Assembly: GCF_035083965.1 (NCBI RefSeq)
Contig: NC_089732.1
Location: forward strand, 15,259,424 to 15,323,423
From: Branchiostoma lanceolatum
Taxonomy: Eukaryota; Chordata; Leptocardii; Amphioxiformes; Branchiostomatidae
Length of the DNA: 64,000 bases
Reading direction: 5' to 3'
Shown piece after piece: positions 34,233 to 45,787 of this stretch. The notes beneath the pieces were generated by a model. The model was not told the DNA's origin, did not search any database, and worked only from the letters and a program-made list of their open reading frames with translations. Made by a program: the position numbers and the translations under genes. Within the stretch, counting starts at the first letter, position 1. Each line of letters opens with the position of its first letter.

Positions 34233-35580
34233 CTCTTCTTGGGATGGAAGTATGACGGAAAATAGACATAACTAGAGTTCCACGACCTCATACCTTCGCC
34301 AAATGATTTTAACCTTTATGACTGACGTATTAGGAGTGTTTCTCATCAGTACTAAATCATACCAGTTGATTGTCGTAAAATATAACATGTCCGAAGTATC
34401 AGCTTAACGAATTATGAGCCTACGGTTATGCTAATATTTATCATCAATTATGCAAAAGAGGCCCTTATTAACATGATTTGATTCAACGATGTGAACATTC
34501 ACATAACTTCCCAATGCCACAAAAAAGTATTAAATGTATGAAATTGCCGTCATTTGCCAGTGTGGAATAATACTGTTACTCATGTAGTATGCAAATGAGG
34601 CCCACATTTGCATATTTTCTATCTATTAACAGTCCTCTCTTTCTCAGTTACAATTTGAATAGTCATATCATGGGACAAAGCGGATTTTTAAAGTTGCCTT
34701 ATCAATTATGCAAATTAGCATCTGATTTGCATAATTATTGTCCAATCATGCTAAGCATCACACAAGCTATCCACATACCAAAAATGATGACCATCCATCA
34801 AGGCCATCTTGTTATAGTATTTTCTCATTAATTATGCAAATGAGGTCTTCATTTGCATAGTTCATATCAATTAATATTTCTCTCTTCCTCAGTTACATAT
34901 GTCAAATGTTTCAGAGTCCTATCATGGAATTTGGCGGAAGTATAAATTTTCCTCATTGATTATGCAAATTAGATACTGATTAGCATAAGAAGTATCTAAT
35001 CATGGACATCATCACTCAAGCTATCTACCTACCAAAAATCATTACCATCCATCAAGCCCTTTTTGAGTTATTCCCTTTCAAAGTCAGACGCAAAACCTGC
35101 TCCTGCAGTTCCAAAAAAGCCGCTAGGGGGCCCAAACCCACACCACTTACTCTCTGTCCAAAGATCTATCTACCACTCAAAAATAAGTTCCATAGCATGT
35201 CCGGAACACGAGTTATCAAAACAGGAAGTTCCGCTGCAGTACCGTAAGAAGCTGCTAGGGGGCCCAAAATCTAATCGTTTTTAGGTCTCATCAAAACCTA
35301 CCAACATACCAAATATCAAAACAATCCATCAAGGCATTCTCGAGTTATCCTGTGCCACTACAAACAAACAAACAGACAGACAGACAGACAGACAAACGCT
35401 ACCGTCTGCATAACCTTCTCGGCGAAGGTAAAAATTTCCGAAATATGGCTACTGACGCGTCGCACCACCAGAAAGGTCACAGGTCGCGGACTTTGACCTC
35501 ACAATTTGGTTAATTTATAATCAGGAAAGTATCACTTTTTGTCAGTTTATCGATTTCAACTTGGAAACGGCAAGAGGGTA
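34233..35580 (-). promoter_or_regulatory. K2 promoter / first-exon module, Staf site lost
   Basis: The conserved first-exon end CCCAAGAAGAG with donor GTAAGC (exon end 34233) is present. Upstream conserved blocks (ACGCGTCAGTAGCCA, then AAACTGACAAAAAGTGATA) lie at about 35447-35555, displaced by a repeat at 34273-35435. Where K3 has CACAATGCATTGCG, K2 jumps from GTCGCGGAC straight to TTTGACC, a deletion of about 22 bp that removes the motif. Confidence 0.65.
34273..35435. repeat. Dispersed repeat with TACCTTCGCC/GGCGAAGGTA ends
   Basis: Starts AGAGTTCCACGACCTCATAC and ends near GGCGAAGGTA; the 10-bp end motifs are inverted. The inside has alternating segments with many TTATGCAAAT words and a (CAGA)n run at about 35360-35395. 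Other copies: 41600-41760 (5' part) and 63506 to the window end. It sits inside the K2 promoter module; K3 and K1 lack an insertion at that point. Confidence 0.65.
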
Positions 35581-35639
35581 TTATAATGTAGTTAGGATAC
35601 AAAGAGGGGACGCCGTTTATCAGTATAAGCACTCAATGT

Positions 35640-36720
35640 TTTGATTGAATGTTATTTCTAGCAATATTATAGAGAAGATAACTTTATCATTTTATGCTTG
35701 GAGATTACAAGTGGGTAGTGTTACCCAGTTTCAATACCATGTAGGAATACCTCCTATCAGTTTCCATAGCCTAGGTTACGTAATGCCAGCATTTGTTTGT
35801 GTGTGTCTTTCCGTCTGTGTACATATAAAAAGACTCCAGAATGCCTGAATGGATTGTTTTGGCATGTGGGTAGGTCTTGGTGAGACTTCGAAATTATCAG
35901 ATTTTGGGCCCCTAGTGACTTTCTATTGTACTGTAGATGAACTTGCAGTAAAAGACCATCACAATAAATCCATCAAGTAATGTATTTATACAGGCCATAG
36001 CCAAGTTTAACTTTAAACTTGTTACTTTTGATACTATAATATTATGCACAGTAGCAGTAAAAATACACAGACTGGAAGGCATGTTTGTGTTCATTCTTAG
36101 CTTTATTGATTTTTGTTCTAGTGATAGTGTAGGCAAGGTTCACCCAAAGTGTTAGCAAGTACTAGTTGTAGAGTTTTCTCCCTTGCACATAAGCAGTTAG
36201 AATATCTATACAGTTACTGGTCCCTTATCCAATCTACTTATGAACATTATTAGCCTTTTTCACCTTAACATCTATATGTGACATTTCCTCCTTATATTAA
36301 GCGCACAATTCTGCTTTAGCCATCTTACCTAATGTTTACAATGCATGTATCTAAGGAAATGCACTCAGCAAGCAAGGTTGACTGAAGTCAGTTAAAGACA
36401 TACAATCAAGTTCTTACTGCAATATCTTACAATGTTCTCAATGTACCATCAAGTCCGCTTGTACATTCCATAAGCAATACTCATGATAAGGTTTGTTAGT
36501 AAAAAGATTCTTTGATCAATAAGCAACCTGTATGCAAAAACGGCACCATGGCAAAAAGGCTATCTGTGACTAGGAATCTTCTTCAACTTGGCAGTAGGCA
36601 CTGAATGCATTAATATCCCAATATCGTTATGGATGCTACGCCTAGCATCACATCCCGCACTTTAACTGCAAATCTACAACTACGAATGGTCCTCAACTGA
36701 CACAGCTGGAGTAATGGGTT
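35640..36720. other. Intergenic, 3' flank of K3
   Basis: No gene. From about 36060 onward the sequence aligns by eye with 26490-26830 beyond K2 (shared ACATAAGCAGTTAGAA and CTTATGAACAT), so it belongs to the duplicated K2/K3 unit. Confidence 0.55.
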
Positions 36721-36724
36721 TCCA

Positions 36725-38467
36725 TCATAGTTTTGGTACTGTTACACTGATATGACAATAGAGTGGAAGAGGCAAATTGTTAACCATTATCATGGTATTG
36801 CTGCTTGCATTGTAACACTGGACTGTAGCAAGTGGAACCTTATCATCAATATCATGGCGTGGTAAGTCATAGCCACCAGTAATGTAGATCTCAGAACCAC
36901 ACACAGTGGCACTACAATAATGCCACGAGGCTAGTCGACCAGTCATTTTCTCATAGCAATTTTCCTGAGGACTATAACACAGGACATGGGCCAACTCTCC
37001 AACAACCAAATAGATTTTAGAGTTGATTGTGCAAGCGTTTATGTCTCTCGTTGAGTGTGGCAAAGGCGTTGCAAAAGTCCACATATCCTGAGTGGGGTCA
37101 TAGCACTGAACAACAGCAGTATTTTCCTTGAGGTTTATCCTACCACCAAGCACATAGATTTTTTCACAACATGTAGTTATGCCAAATTCACAGACTTTCT
37201 GTTTCAGTGGTGCCACCAACTCCCAATTGTCGATCACTTCGCAGTACACCTCTACATGAGGATGACTTGAACTTCTATGATAACCTCTACGACCACCAAC
37301 AACATACACCTCTTCCCGCAAAACTGCCATCCCATGATAACATCTTTCTCTATTGAGGGAATCCAGCTCAGTCCAAGAATGTAGAGATGGTTTGTATTGC
37401 CAGGCATTTTTGCCAGAACTGATACCCCCTGTTACAATGACATCATTATCAACAACACATGCTGCATATCCTGCAGTTTCCTTTACAGATTCTGGCACCA
37501 GAGAAATGTTAACACAATCACCGTTCAAGTCAAGTCTGTAAATGTCCGGATTATCTCCAACATGAATCAGAAGGTTGCCATCCAAGTCATATTTTGATGG
37601 TGCAGTACCACCTAGAACCAGAATTTCCTCCTTCTGAATGTGGCGTGGTCCAACATGTCTAGATTGGCCATGGTCCTTTAGCTTTATCAGTTCCTTGATC
37701 CCAGAAACTCCTGCCAACACCTTGTCTGTCTCCGTTATGTTCTTAAGATAGTCTGGGTTCACTTGTGAGAAACGAACACACTCCAGCAGCTCCTTGAGGT
37801 GTCTTTGCCGCTGTCTTAGATCATGTCTTGACCAAACCAAGATCACCTTCACCACTTGTTCTTCTTTCTTAGCATAAAGACCATCACCTGAGATGTATGT
37901 CTTCAAAACGTCCACAGGTAGCTCAAGGAACTCTTCTGTTGAGCAAACGTCTTCAAAGTGTTTTAGAGCATAGAGCTTTGCCTTCTCAAACAAACGTTGA
38001 CATGATACCTTGTCCGCCAATGCCCAGGTTCCCAAGCATGTCTCAGGCCTTAAGTTATCCGTCAGAAACTTCTCACATCCATTTTCAACAGGCTTGACCT
38101 GCAGCATGTTGGCTGCTTCATACAGCGGCTGGACATTATCAGTGGTGACGGTGACTTTGGATGTGTAGGCATAGTCCACCAGCAGTTGTAGTGCCTCTGC
38201 ACTCACCCCTCCTATCTCTATCTTGTCCTTCTTACTCTCGCTGTGTGCACCACTAAACATGGCATGGAAGTAGTCGGAGCAGGCGGACAGAACCAGTCTG
38301 TGACAGGGGATCTCCTTCCCTTCTGCACACAGAGTCACGTCCACCAGGTGACCCTCGGTCCTGAACTCCTGTAACCGCTGCCATAACTGGGCAGGATACC
38401 AGCCAGAGTCATACTCCAGACTGTTGTTCACTGTCTCATTGTTGTCTTCAGAATGATTGTCGTCCAT
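36725..38467 (-). CDS. Kelch-like protein K3 (BTB-BACK-Kelch), intact
   Basis: 580 residues from the ATG at 38467, directly after a 3' splice site (..GTTAG then ACAATGG). BTB spans about residues 35-135 (DVTLCAEGKEIPCHRLVL, DYFHAMFSG, NVQPLYEAANMLQ) and BACK about 140-245. Six kelch blades are visible as ILVLGG, NDVIVTGG, EVYVVGG, KIYVLGG, KIYLVVGE (blade 5, second Gly replaced) and EIYITGG. Family knowledge predicts a CUL3 adaptor that presents an unknown substrate for ubiquitination. This is the only member of the array with an intact ATG, frame and stop plus a promoter module keeping its Staf-like site, so it is the best candidate for a working gene. It is closest to K2. Confidence 0.9.
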   Translation of the reverse strand: MDDNHSEDNNETVNNSLEYDSGWYPAQLWQRLQEFRTEGHLVDVTLCAEGKEIPCHRLVLSACSDYFHAMFSGAHSESKKDKIEIGGVSAEALQLLVDYAYTSKVTVTTDNVQPLYEAANMLQVKPVENGCEKFLTDNLRPETCLGTWALADKVSCQRLFEKAKLYALKHFEDVCSTEEFLELPVDVLKTYISGDGLYAKKEEQVVKVILVWSRHDLRQRQRHLKELLECVRFSQVNPDYLKNITETDKVLAGVSGIKELIKLKDHGQSRHVGPRHIQKEEILVLGGTAPSKYDLDGNLLIHVGDNPDIYRLDLNGDCVNISLVPESVKETAGYAACVVDNDVIVTGGISSGKNAWQYKPSLHSWTELDSLNRERCYHGMAVLREEVYVVGGRRGYHRSSSHPHVEVYCEVIDNWELVAPLKQKVCEFGITTCCEKIYVLGGRINLKENTAVVQCYDPTQDMWTFATPLPHSTRDINACTINSKIYLVVGELAHVLCYSPQENCYEKMTGRLASWHYCSATVCGSEIYITGGYDLPRHDIDDKVPLATVQCYNASSNTMIMVNNLPLPLYCHISVTVPKL

Positions 38468-38561
38468 TGTCTAACGGAGAAAAAGGAAACGTTTGGAACT
38501 TAAAAAGTTGCAAGGTGCAAAAGTCAAATACCATGTGTCTCATAATTCAAAATACCTTATG

Positions 38562-38940
38562 CAGAGCTTGAAATTCATTTTTGGAAATAGGTGCACTGGT
38601 TCACCCTACCAAAAAAATAGGTGCACTGAAAAAATTTGGGCTGCACCACATAATAGTAATTTGATTAAGTTGAATGTCAGCAGATCAAAATTACAACATT
38701 TAATGCTTTGAACTTCATGATCAATATGTTATTCTATAGTTAGTTTCAAAATTTCAAACAAGTAATAACTGTACATCAAATAAAATACAAAAAGGGTTAT
38801 ATTGCTTTTTCTGATACTTACATTTCAAGAATATTATGTATAGTATATTGACCATTTAACGTTCAAAAATATCTAGGTGCACAGTCAAAAATTAGGTACA
38901 CAGCTCCAAGATGCACATGCACCCAGTATTTCCAGACCTG
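38562..38940 (-). mobile_element. hAT-like MITE (379 bp) in the K3 intron
   Basis: Ends CAGAGCTTGAAATT and AGTATTTCCAGACCTG are inverted and resemble the CAGGGCTCGAAAT termini of hAT elements. The interior repeats GGTGCAC words. K1 and K2 introns read TACCTTATGTCTC across this point, so this is an insertion; flanks ACCTTATG and ATAATATG look like a decayed 8-bp duplication. A second copy is at 59171-59515. Confidence 0.7.
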
Positions 38941-39104
38941 TATAATATGTCTCATAGATTTGATATCTTATATTAGTACTCACTATTTGAGGAACCTGGA
39001 CAAAGCTAGCCTGGGTGCTTGACACCCACTGAAAGGTGATACAAAGGGAGCAACAACTATACCTGCTTTTCATGCCCCGCTCAGAAACCGTACCTGAGTT
39101 AGAA

Positions 39105-41157
39105 AATAGTACTTTCCAAGCTTGGGTCCGGTTGGTTTTTGACATGTTTCAGACGTTTTCGTCAGGCTTTCTATTTTGTCCCGTTTTCTTTATGTCGCCA
39201 ACCTACACTATTTTGTGGGTTGGTGACCAAAAAACAATACAGACAAAACAAGAGTCTCAGGACCCAAAATCGTGTTTTTTATTAAACCAGTTCCCCCCAT
39301 TCTATATCGCTCAATGGTATGACCCACATCCTTTGTTCCACAGAAACTGATCGTGACCTCTTCTTTGCCATTTTCCCATGCTATTCAACTGGGGTCGTCA
39401 AACATACAGACAGACTGGGATGTGTTGCCTTACACTAAAACCATGTAAAGCTGTTCCTTTCACTACCTGCTGTCAAGCTTCTAGTCTGGTCAAATCAGTC
39501 CCTACAGACTGTTAAGCGCCAACAGCTGTTAACAACCAACAGTTGCTAAATTGATGGGCTTGGCAAGCTAGAGCCAACAGCTGTTAACAGCCAACAGTAG
39601 CTAAATTGATATGCTTGGCAAGCTAACAGGTGCTGCAACAGCAATAACAACCAGAATACTGACAGCCAGCCTTGGAATCGGTTTCAACAAAATTTACATC
39701 TCTGTCCAACCTACCTGCGTACCAAATAAAATGAAAATCTGTTGTTACTTTCGTCAGTTATTCTCCTTACAAGATTTTTACAAATAAAAATTCCGCTCCA
39801 GTGACACAACCAGGAAGTTCCAAAACGACCTTGAACTTTCCCTTTCCAACATTACAATCCATCTACAGGTTCTACAGTTATGCTGACATTGAGCATCGGG
39901 TGACGCAAACATACACACAAACACGTAAATGCACCCAACACAGTATCTTCAGTTTCCCCCATTCTATATTGCTCTATGGTATGACCACCACCTGTGGGGC
40001 AAAGGACAAGTGACCCACTTACGCTATAAATAGCTAGTAGCTACTAACAAAGCGCCACAATATACAATGGCCAACACTGCAAGTATAGATTTTCCCATTA
40101 CTTAGGAAAATTAAGTCCTATTTGCATAATTTGCACTTCATTGTATACATCCCTCTCTAAGCTATCTGCCAAGTAAATAACATGAAAATCTGTCGCTCCT
40201 TTCTTCAGTTATCCCCCTTAGAAGATTTTGACAAATACGACATTGCAGTTCCAGTGACACATACCAGGGGGCCTAAAATCGACCTTGACCTTTCTCCTCC
40301 TGACAACTACCCACATACCAAATATCATTACAATTCACGTACACGTTCTCCAGTCCAGTTATGCTGACTTTACACGTCCGGTGACACAAACATACACACA
40401 CGGTAACAAAAACATACACACACGTACACACACACGCAAACACACTAACTTTGCATGATTTGCACTTCAGTGTGTACATCTAAGTCCAACCTATCTGCGT
40501 ACAAAATAACATGAACATTTGTTGTTCCTCTCTTCAGTTTTTCTCCTTTAGAACATTTTTACAAATAGATAATTGCAGTTCCAGGGACACAAACCAGGGG
40601 GCCAAAAATCGACCTTGACCATTCTCCTCCCAGCGCATACCTACATACCAAATATCATTACAATCCATCTACACGTTCTACATTCATGCTGACTTTCAGC
40701 ATCCAGCGACACACATGCAAACGATTTACCTCTTTACTTATGCAAATTCAACCTCATTTGCATAGTTTGCACTTAAGTGTGTACATCTTGGTCTAACCTA
40801 CCTGTGTACCAAATAAGATGACAATCTGTCGATCCTCTCTTCAGTTCTTCCCCATTGAAGATTTTTACAAATACGCCATTGCAGTACAAGTCACACATGA
40901 CAGGGGCCCAAAGTCGACCTTGACCTTCCTCCTCTTAACATCCACCCACATACCAAATATCATTACAATCCATGTACAGATTCTACATTATGGTGACTTT
41001 ACGCATCCGGTGACACATACATACACCAAACGCACGCAAAACAGTATCTCCATGAAAAAGCTTTTTTTTCATGGAGATAAATGAGATAATAAAAAGCTCG
41101 AAAAACACGCCTAAAAACACGTCAAAAACTGGCCGGACCTCTGCTTGGAGAGTAAGA
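39105..41157. mobile_element. Inverted-repeat-bracketed segment in the K3 intron
   Basis: Arms at about 39110-39180 and 41091-41157 are inverted (TACTTTCCAAGC.. and ..GCTTGGAGAGTAAG) and match the arms that bracket the K2 LINE. Here the interior has no LINE reading frames. A short inverted stem (GTCGCCAACCTACAC / TTGTGGGTTGGTGACC) remains at 39194-39232, followed by the dispersed-repeat units. Confidence 0.55.
39695..41085. repeat. Array of about four dispersed-repeat units, roughly 330 bp each
   Basis: Units recur at about 39.70, 40.14, 40.47 and 40.77 kb. They share ACCTACCTG.GTACCAAATAA, TTACAAATA..CATTGCAGT and CCACATACCAAATATCATTACAA. The last ends with the CTCCATG..CATGGAG-type terminus seen at 25862. 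No coding capacity. Confidence 0.6.
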
Positions 41158-41291
41158 AAATGACAGCCACCCCACCCCCGGCCCCCTCCCCCACATGGAT
41201 GTCCAACTTGACTGCTCGTTTAATAGTCCTAGCCCCTTGATGTGAGCACAGTCCGTCAGTTTAACATGTCTCATCCTACAGATATGCTTAC

Positions 41292-41525
41292 CTCTTCTGG
41301 GGGTGGAAGTATGACGGAAAACTAGCGAAAAATGGGGAAATGTGGCTACTGACGCGTCGCACCACCAGAAAGGTCACAGGTCGCGGACGCAATGCATTGT
41401 GGATTTAAACTTTGACCTAACAAATTGGTTAATTGAAAATCAGGAAAGTATCACTTTTTGTCAGTTTATCGATGTAATACTTGGAAATGCCTAGAGGGTA
41501 ATGTACATGTAGTTTGGATACAAAG
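41292..41525 (-). promoter_or_regulatory. K3 promoter / first-exon module with Staf-like site
   Basis: Minus-strand first exon ends CCCCCAGAAGAG with donor GTAAGC (exon end 41292). AATCCACAATGCATTGCG at 41388-41405 fits the Staf consensus except at two positions. AGGTCACAGGTCG-type half-sites lie beside it (41371-41384) and the conserved ATCGATAAACTGACAAA block upstream. Confidence 0.65.
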
Positions 41526-41861
41526 TGGTGAGTGAGGACACCTCTTTTGCACTAAATTTTTAGATTAAATGCTATATCTAGCAATATCATAGAGAAAATA
41601 AGAGTTCTACGACCTCATACCTTCGCCAAATGATTTTAACCTTTATGAGTGTTTCTCATCAAACATAAATCATACCAGTTAATCGTCTTCACTCAAATAA
41701 CGTACGTTTTCCAAAGTATGAGCTTAACAAAGAAGCTTATGCTAACATTGACCATTAATTATGCAAACCCTTCTGATGTTATCTAACATTCAACCATCAG
41801 AAACCATACTTCCATGGATCCAGCTCTTTATTCTTATCTGATCTTCTCACCAGGTGATTAC

Positions 41862-42428
41862 ATTAATGAGTGACTAATGCCTGCTCATGACGTGAAATAG
41901 CGATTTAGTTGTATAAGACATTCATCTCTTCGCCATGTTATTGTATAATTGACATATACGGCTCCATATTGTATCACCTGTTGATATTTTCTACCTCTGA
42001 TAATATTATATAGATAGTGCTTTCTTGTAGTTTGAAATGGAACATTGTACAGCCTAGAACCTAATCATTGTATAGCATTGAACCTTCCTGTAGCTTTTAG
42101 TAGTTTGATATAAGTAGCCAGTAGCATTTTATCTTTGCCTTACATTGTACCTGTTACAATCGTTGTGCAATAAACTTTGACTTGACTTGACTTGACGTCA
42201 CAATGAAGACGGCAGCCGGTTCGGAACCTTACACAACGGCTTGCGAAAAACATTATAAAATGAGGAAACAGTGCTTAATTATCGTGATAACATTTAATTA
42301 AACGACATAACAATATCTATTTCGTTTCCTTGTAAAAACAACGTTCTTTCCGAGCCGTTGTGCAAGGTTCCAAATCTGCTGCCATGTTCGTGTGTGACGT
42401 CATGAGCAGGCAAGTCACTTAATGACTT
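41862..42428. mobile_element. MITE with about 80-bp inverted repeats, split by a LINE fragment
   Basis: Left arm: 41862-41893 plus 42199-42240. Right arm: about 42345-42428. Shared words are GCCTGCTCATGACGTCAC and GGAACCTT.CACAACGGCT. The left arm is interrupted after TGACGT by 41894-42192. Confidence 0.75.
41894..42192 (+). mobile_element. LINE 3' fragment nested in the MITE, TGACGT target duplication
   Basis: Ends TTGTGCAATAAACTTTGA with CTTGA repeats, the 3' end family seen at 11946 and 5356. TGACGT at 41888-41893 is repeated at 42193-42198, giving a 6-bp target duplication. Confidence 0.75.
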
Positions 42429-42429
42429 T

Positions 42430-43820
42430 TTAATGTAATTTCCTGGTGGGAAGAATCAAAAGCTGGAGGTATGATGTTTTTATGGATGATGTTTTCATGG
42501 GTCGATGTTCAATAACATCCGAAGTATGAATATGTTGTGAAAATGTCTGTTATTAAACAATAGTATTATGTTTTATGTATTTTCCGGAAATTCTCAATGT
42601 TTATGTCATTGGTGTCTACGTCTTATACCCTTAAAGCTAGTGATGTTTGTTCCCACCGTTAGAATTAAGCACCGTAACCTACTCCATTTCCCCACAATCG
42701 CAATGTTTTCCTGTCACTATATTGAAGTGACTTACAGTATTACACCCACCCATCATCAAATATTTCTTCAGCAATACATATCCATATAGTGCACACTTCC
42801 ACACAACCTCCATGTACACCATACAGTATGACGTATACTCTTCCTTCCCAGATATAACATGGTTAGCTCACCTACCCCGAACACCGTCCTATCCCCATGC
42901 TGTGACACTGGACTAATGACTGTTCTTCCTCATATAAGGCCGTGTATATACAACTTTTTTCTCCCTCCACCACATTCCAGACCACTTTCTGCAGCTTATA
43001 CCTTTCTCATATCTGGAAGAAAGCTCACCAGTCCTGTTATATCAGTTTCTGCATTCTAATTTTTTTCTTCTTCTTGCAATATTATACAGAGCACCGGGGA
43101 AAGATAAAAGTAATTTATTCATAAGGCATGATGTACAAAAGTTCTGCTGTAGATAATGATTGGGTGGTAGTACTCTCTACTAGATACCTATTGACTTTAG
43201 AATATCAACTTATTGGTTTGTTGGTTTATGTATTTAACCAGGGGAAACATATCGTCTAATGGCTTTCCAATGTACCCTGGGGGAAAAATCCCAAACAAAA
43301 GTTTTTTAAGTTATGCAAATAACTAATCAATACAAAACAAAAGTAACTTATATAACATAAACTCTACCAAAGAGTGAAACAATAGAGTAACCTTAACATG
43401 ATATAGCAAAGAACAAAGTAGAATGAAATCAGTATTTATATACAAATAACTGTGTTATGCAAATCTGTTCTACCTATATATTGGTTAACATCTAATCAAC
43501 GCATGCAAAATAGGTTACAAATCTTGATATGCCATCTGCAATTTGAAAAGCTAATAATGCTTTGCAGATCTCTTAATGTAATAGTATTCTCTAGTAGATA
43601 TTGTCAGCTGGTTCAGAAATCCAATTGTGTTCTGAATACAAGACTAATTTCACACATTCCCAATGCAGCTATCTCCCTTGTACATTCTATCATCAATATC
43701 TTTACATAGTTTGTTAGTATAACATAAAGACATTGAATCTTCTAGGCTATATACACTGAAGATAAATTTGCCACAGAAACAGTATGGAGTATGACCTATG
43801 ACAAGGACATCGTTCAAACA
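42430..43820. other. Intergenic, 3' flank of K4
   Basis: No gene recognised. The stretch 43580-43820 aligns with K1's 3' flank (16530-16750), sharing for example ATAAATTTGC.ACAGAAACAGTATGGA. Confidence 0.5.
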
Positions 43821-43823
43821 TAG

Positions 43824-45607
43824 TTAGAAGCTTACACTTACAGTTTTGGTATAGTTACACTGATGTGCCTCCACATTTGGAACGGGTAAATCTAGAACCC
43901 TGATCATTGTATTACTGTTCACATTGTAACACTGACCGTCACGGGAACCATCACTAAGAGCATCCTTCTCATCCTCTTTGCCACCAGTTATGAAGATCTC
44001 AGACCCACACACTGTAGCACTACATAGCTCCCATTCAAACAATTGTTCAGCCATTTCCTCGTAGACATCTTTCTGGGGATCATAACACAGGACATGCTCC
44101 AACTCGCCACCAACCAAATAGACCTTAGAGTTAACTGTGCAAGCTGTTATGTCTCTCGTTGAATGTGGCAAAGGTGCTGCAAAATTCCACACATTCAGAG
44201 TAGGGTCATAACACTGAACAACATCAGTTTTTTCACTGCGACCAATCTCACCACCAAACACATAGATCTTTTCACAACAGGCGGTTATGCCAAAACTGCT
44301 GACTGCCTGTCGAAGTGGCGCGACCTCGTCCCAACTGTCTGTCGCCACATCATACACCTCTGTCTGCTCTCTGAATAACATACGGGGTAACAGCAGCCTC
44401 CAATCATGCCCCATATCCTTAACACCACCAATAACGTACACCTTTCCCTAAAGCACTGCCATCCCATGATCATATCTTTCTGTCCTGAGGAATCTCAGCC
44501 TAGTAGAAGAGTTATGAGATGCCCTGCACCTCCATACTTGAGACGAATACTTCTTCCCCCCTGTCACAATTACATCGTTGTTAACAACACATGCAGCGGA
44601 TCCTTCGTTGTCACCAAGGGACCGTGGTAGTGAAGTAATGTCTACACAGCAGCATTGGACGTCAAGTCTGTATATGCAATTGTTTGGTTTGGAATACTCC
44701 CCATCTTCATCTTTTGTGACACCACCAAGAAGCAGAATTTCTCCTTGAAAAAGTTTACAAGTTCTTGGCTGCACAGATTGATTCTTTATCAGTTCCTTGA
44801 TTCCAGGAACTCCTGCCAACACCTTGTCTGTCTCCATGATGTCTTTGAGATGGTCTTGATCCACATGTGAGAAACGAACAAACTCCAGCAGCTCCTTGAG
44901 ATGTGTTTCTCGTTCCTCAAGATCATGTCTTGCCCAAAGCATGATTGCCTCTATCACTTGTTCCTCCTTCTCAGCATGAAGGTCATTGTCGGATATGTAT
45001 GTCCTTAGAAATTCCACAGGTAGATCAAGGAAATTTTCATTCACACACACTTTATCAAAAAATGTCAAGGCAAAATTTTTTGCCATCGCAGACAAATTTT
45101 TATTTGATACTTTGTCTGCCAATTCCCAAGATGCCAAACATGTGTCAGGCCTCAAGCGGTCTGTCAGGAACTCTTCACAACTCTCTTCAACAGCCTCAAA
45201 CTGCAGCATGTTGGCTGCTTCATACAGTGACTGGACATTTTCAATGCTGACTGTGTATTTAGGAGTGTAAGCAATGTCCACGAGCTTCTCTAGTGTCTCT
45301 CCACTCACCCCTCCTATCTCTATCTTGTCCTTCTTGCTCTCACTATGGCCTCCACGGAACATGGCGTGGAAGTAGTCGGAGCAGGCGGACAGAACCAGTT
45401 TGTGACAGGGGATCTCCTTCCCTTCAGCACACAGAGTCACGTCCACCAGGTGACCCTCGGACCTGAACTCTCGTAGCCGCTCAAGGAACCAGGCTGGATA
45501 TTCATCAGTGTCATCACACTCATGGCTATTGTACACTGTCCCATTTTCGTCCACTGTCACACTGACTTCTGTGGTCTGACTGTCGTTCACTGGCTGATTG
45601 GTGTCCA
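43824..45607 (-). pseudogene. Kelch-like K4 with one nonsense codon in the kelch domain
   Basis: From the paralogous ATG at 45607 (an in-frame ATG also exists at 45641, before the likely acceptor CCATCAG) the frame runs to 43824, broken only by TAG at 44448-44450. K1 reads GMAVLQGKVYVVGG; K4 reads GMAVL-stop-GKVYVIGG, so CAG became TAG. BTB (DVTLCAEGKEIPCHKLVL, NVQSLYEAANMLQ) and BACK are complete, and the stop falls in the third blade. A truncated product would keep BTB and BACK but not a closed propeller. The promoter module is eroded at the Staf site. It is closest to K1. Confidence 0.8.
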
Positions 45608-45787
45608 TTGTCTGATGGAAAGGAAGGAAAATTGTTGACATTCAATAATTGCAGTTTAGAATATACAACAGTAGTGCAAAGCCTATCATACCAAAATCAA
45701 CAACCATGTGCCTCATTATTAATAACACTTAAGATTATATTTGATAAGACCAAAGCGAAAGACAGAATAATTCTGTGAAGGAAGTGG

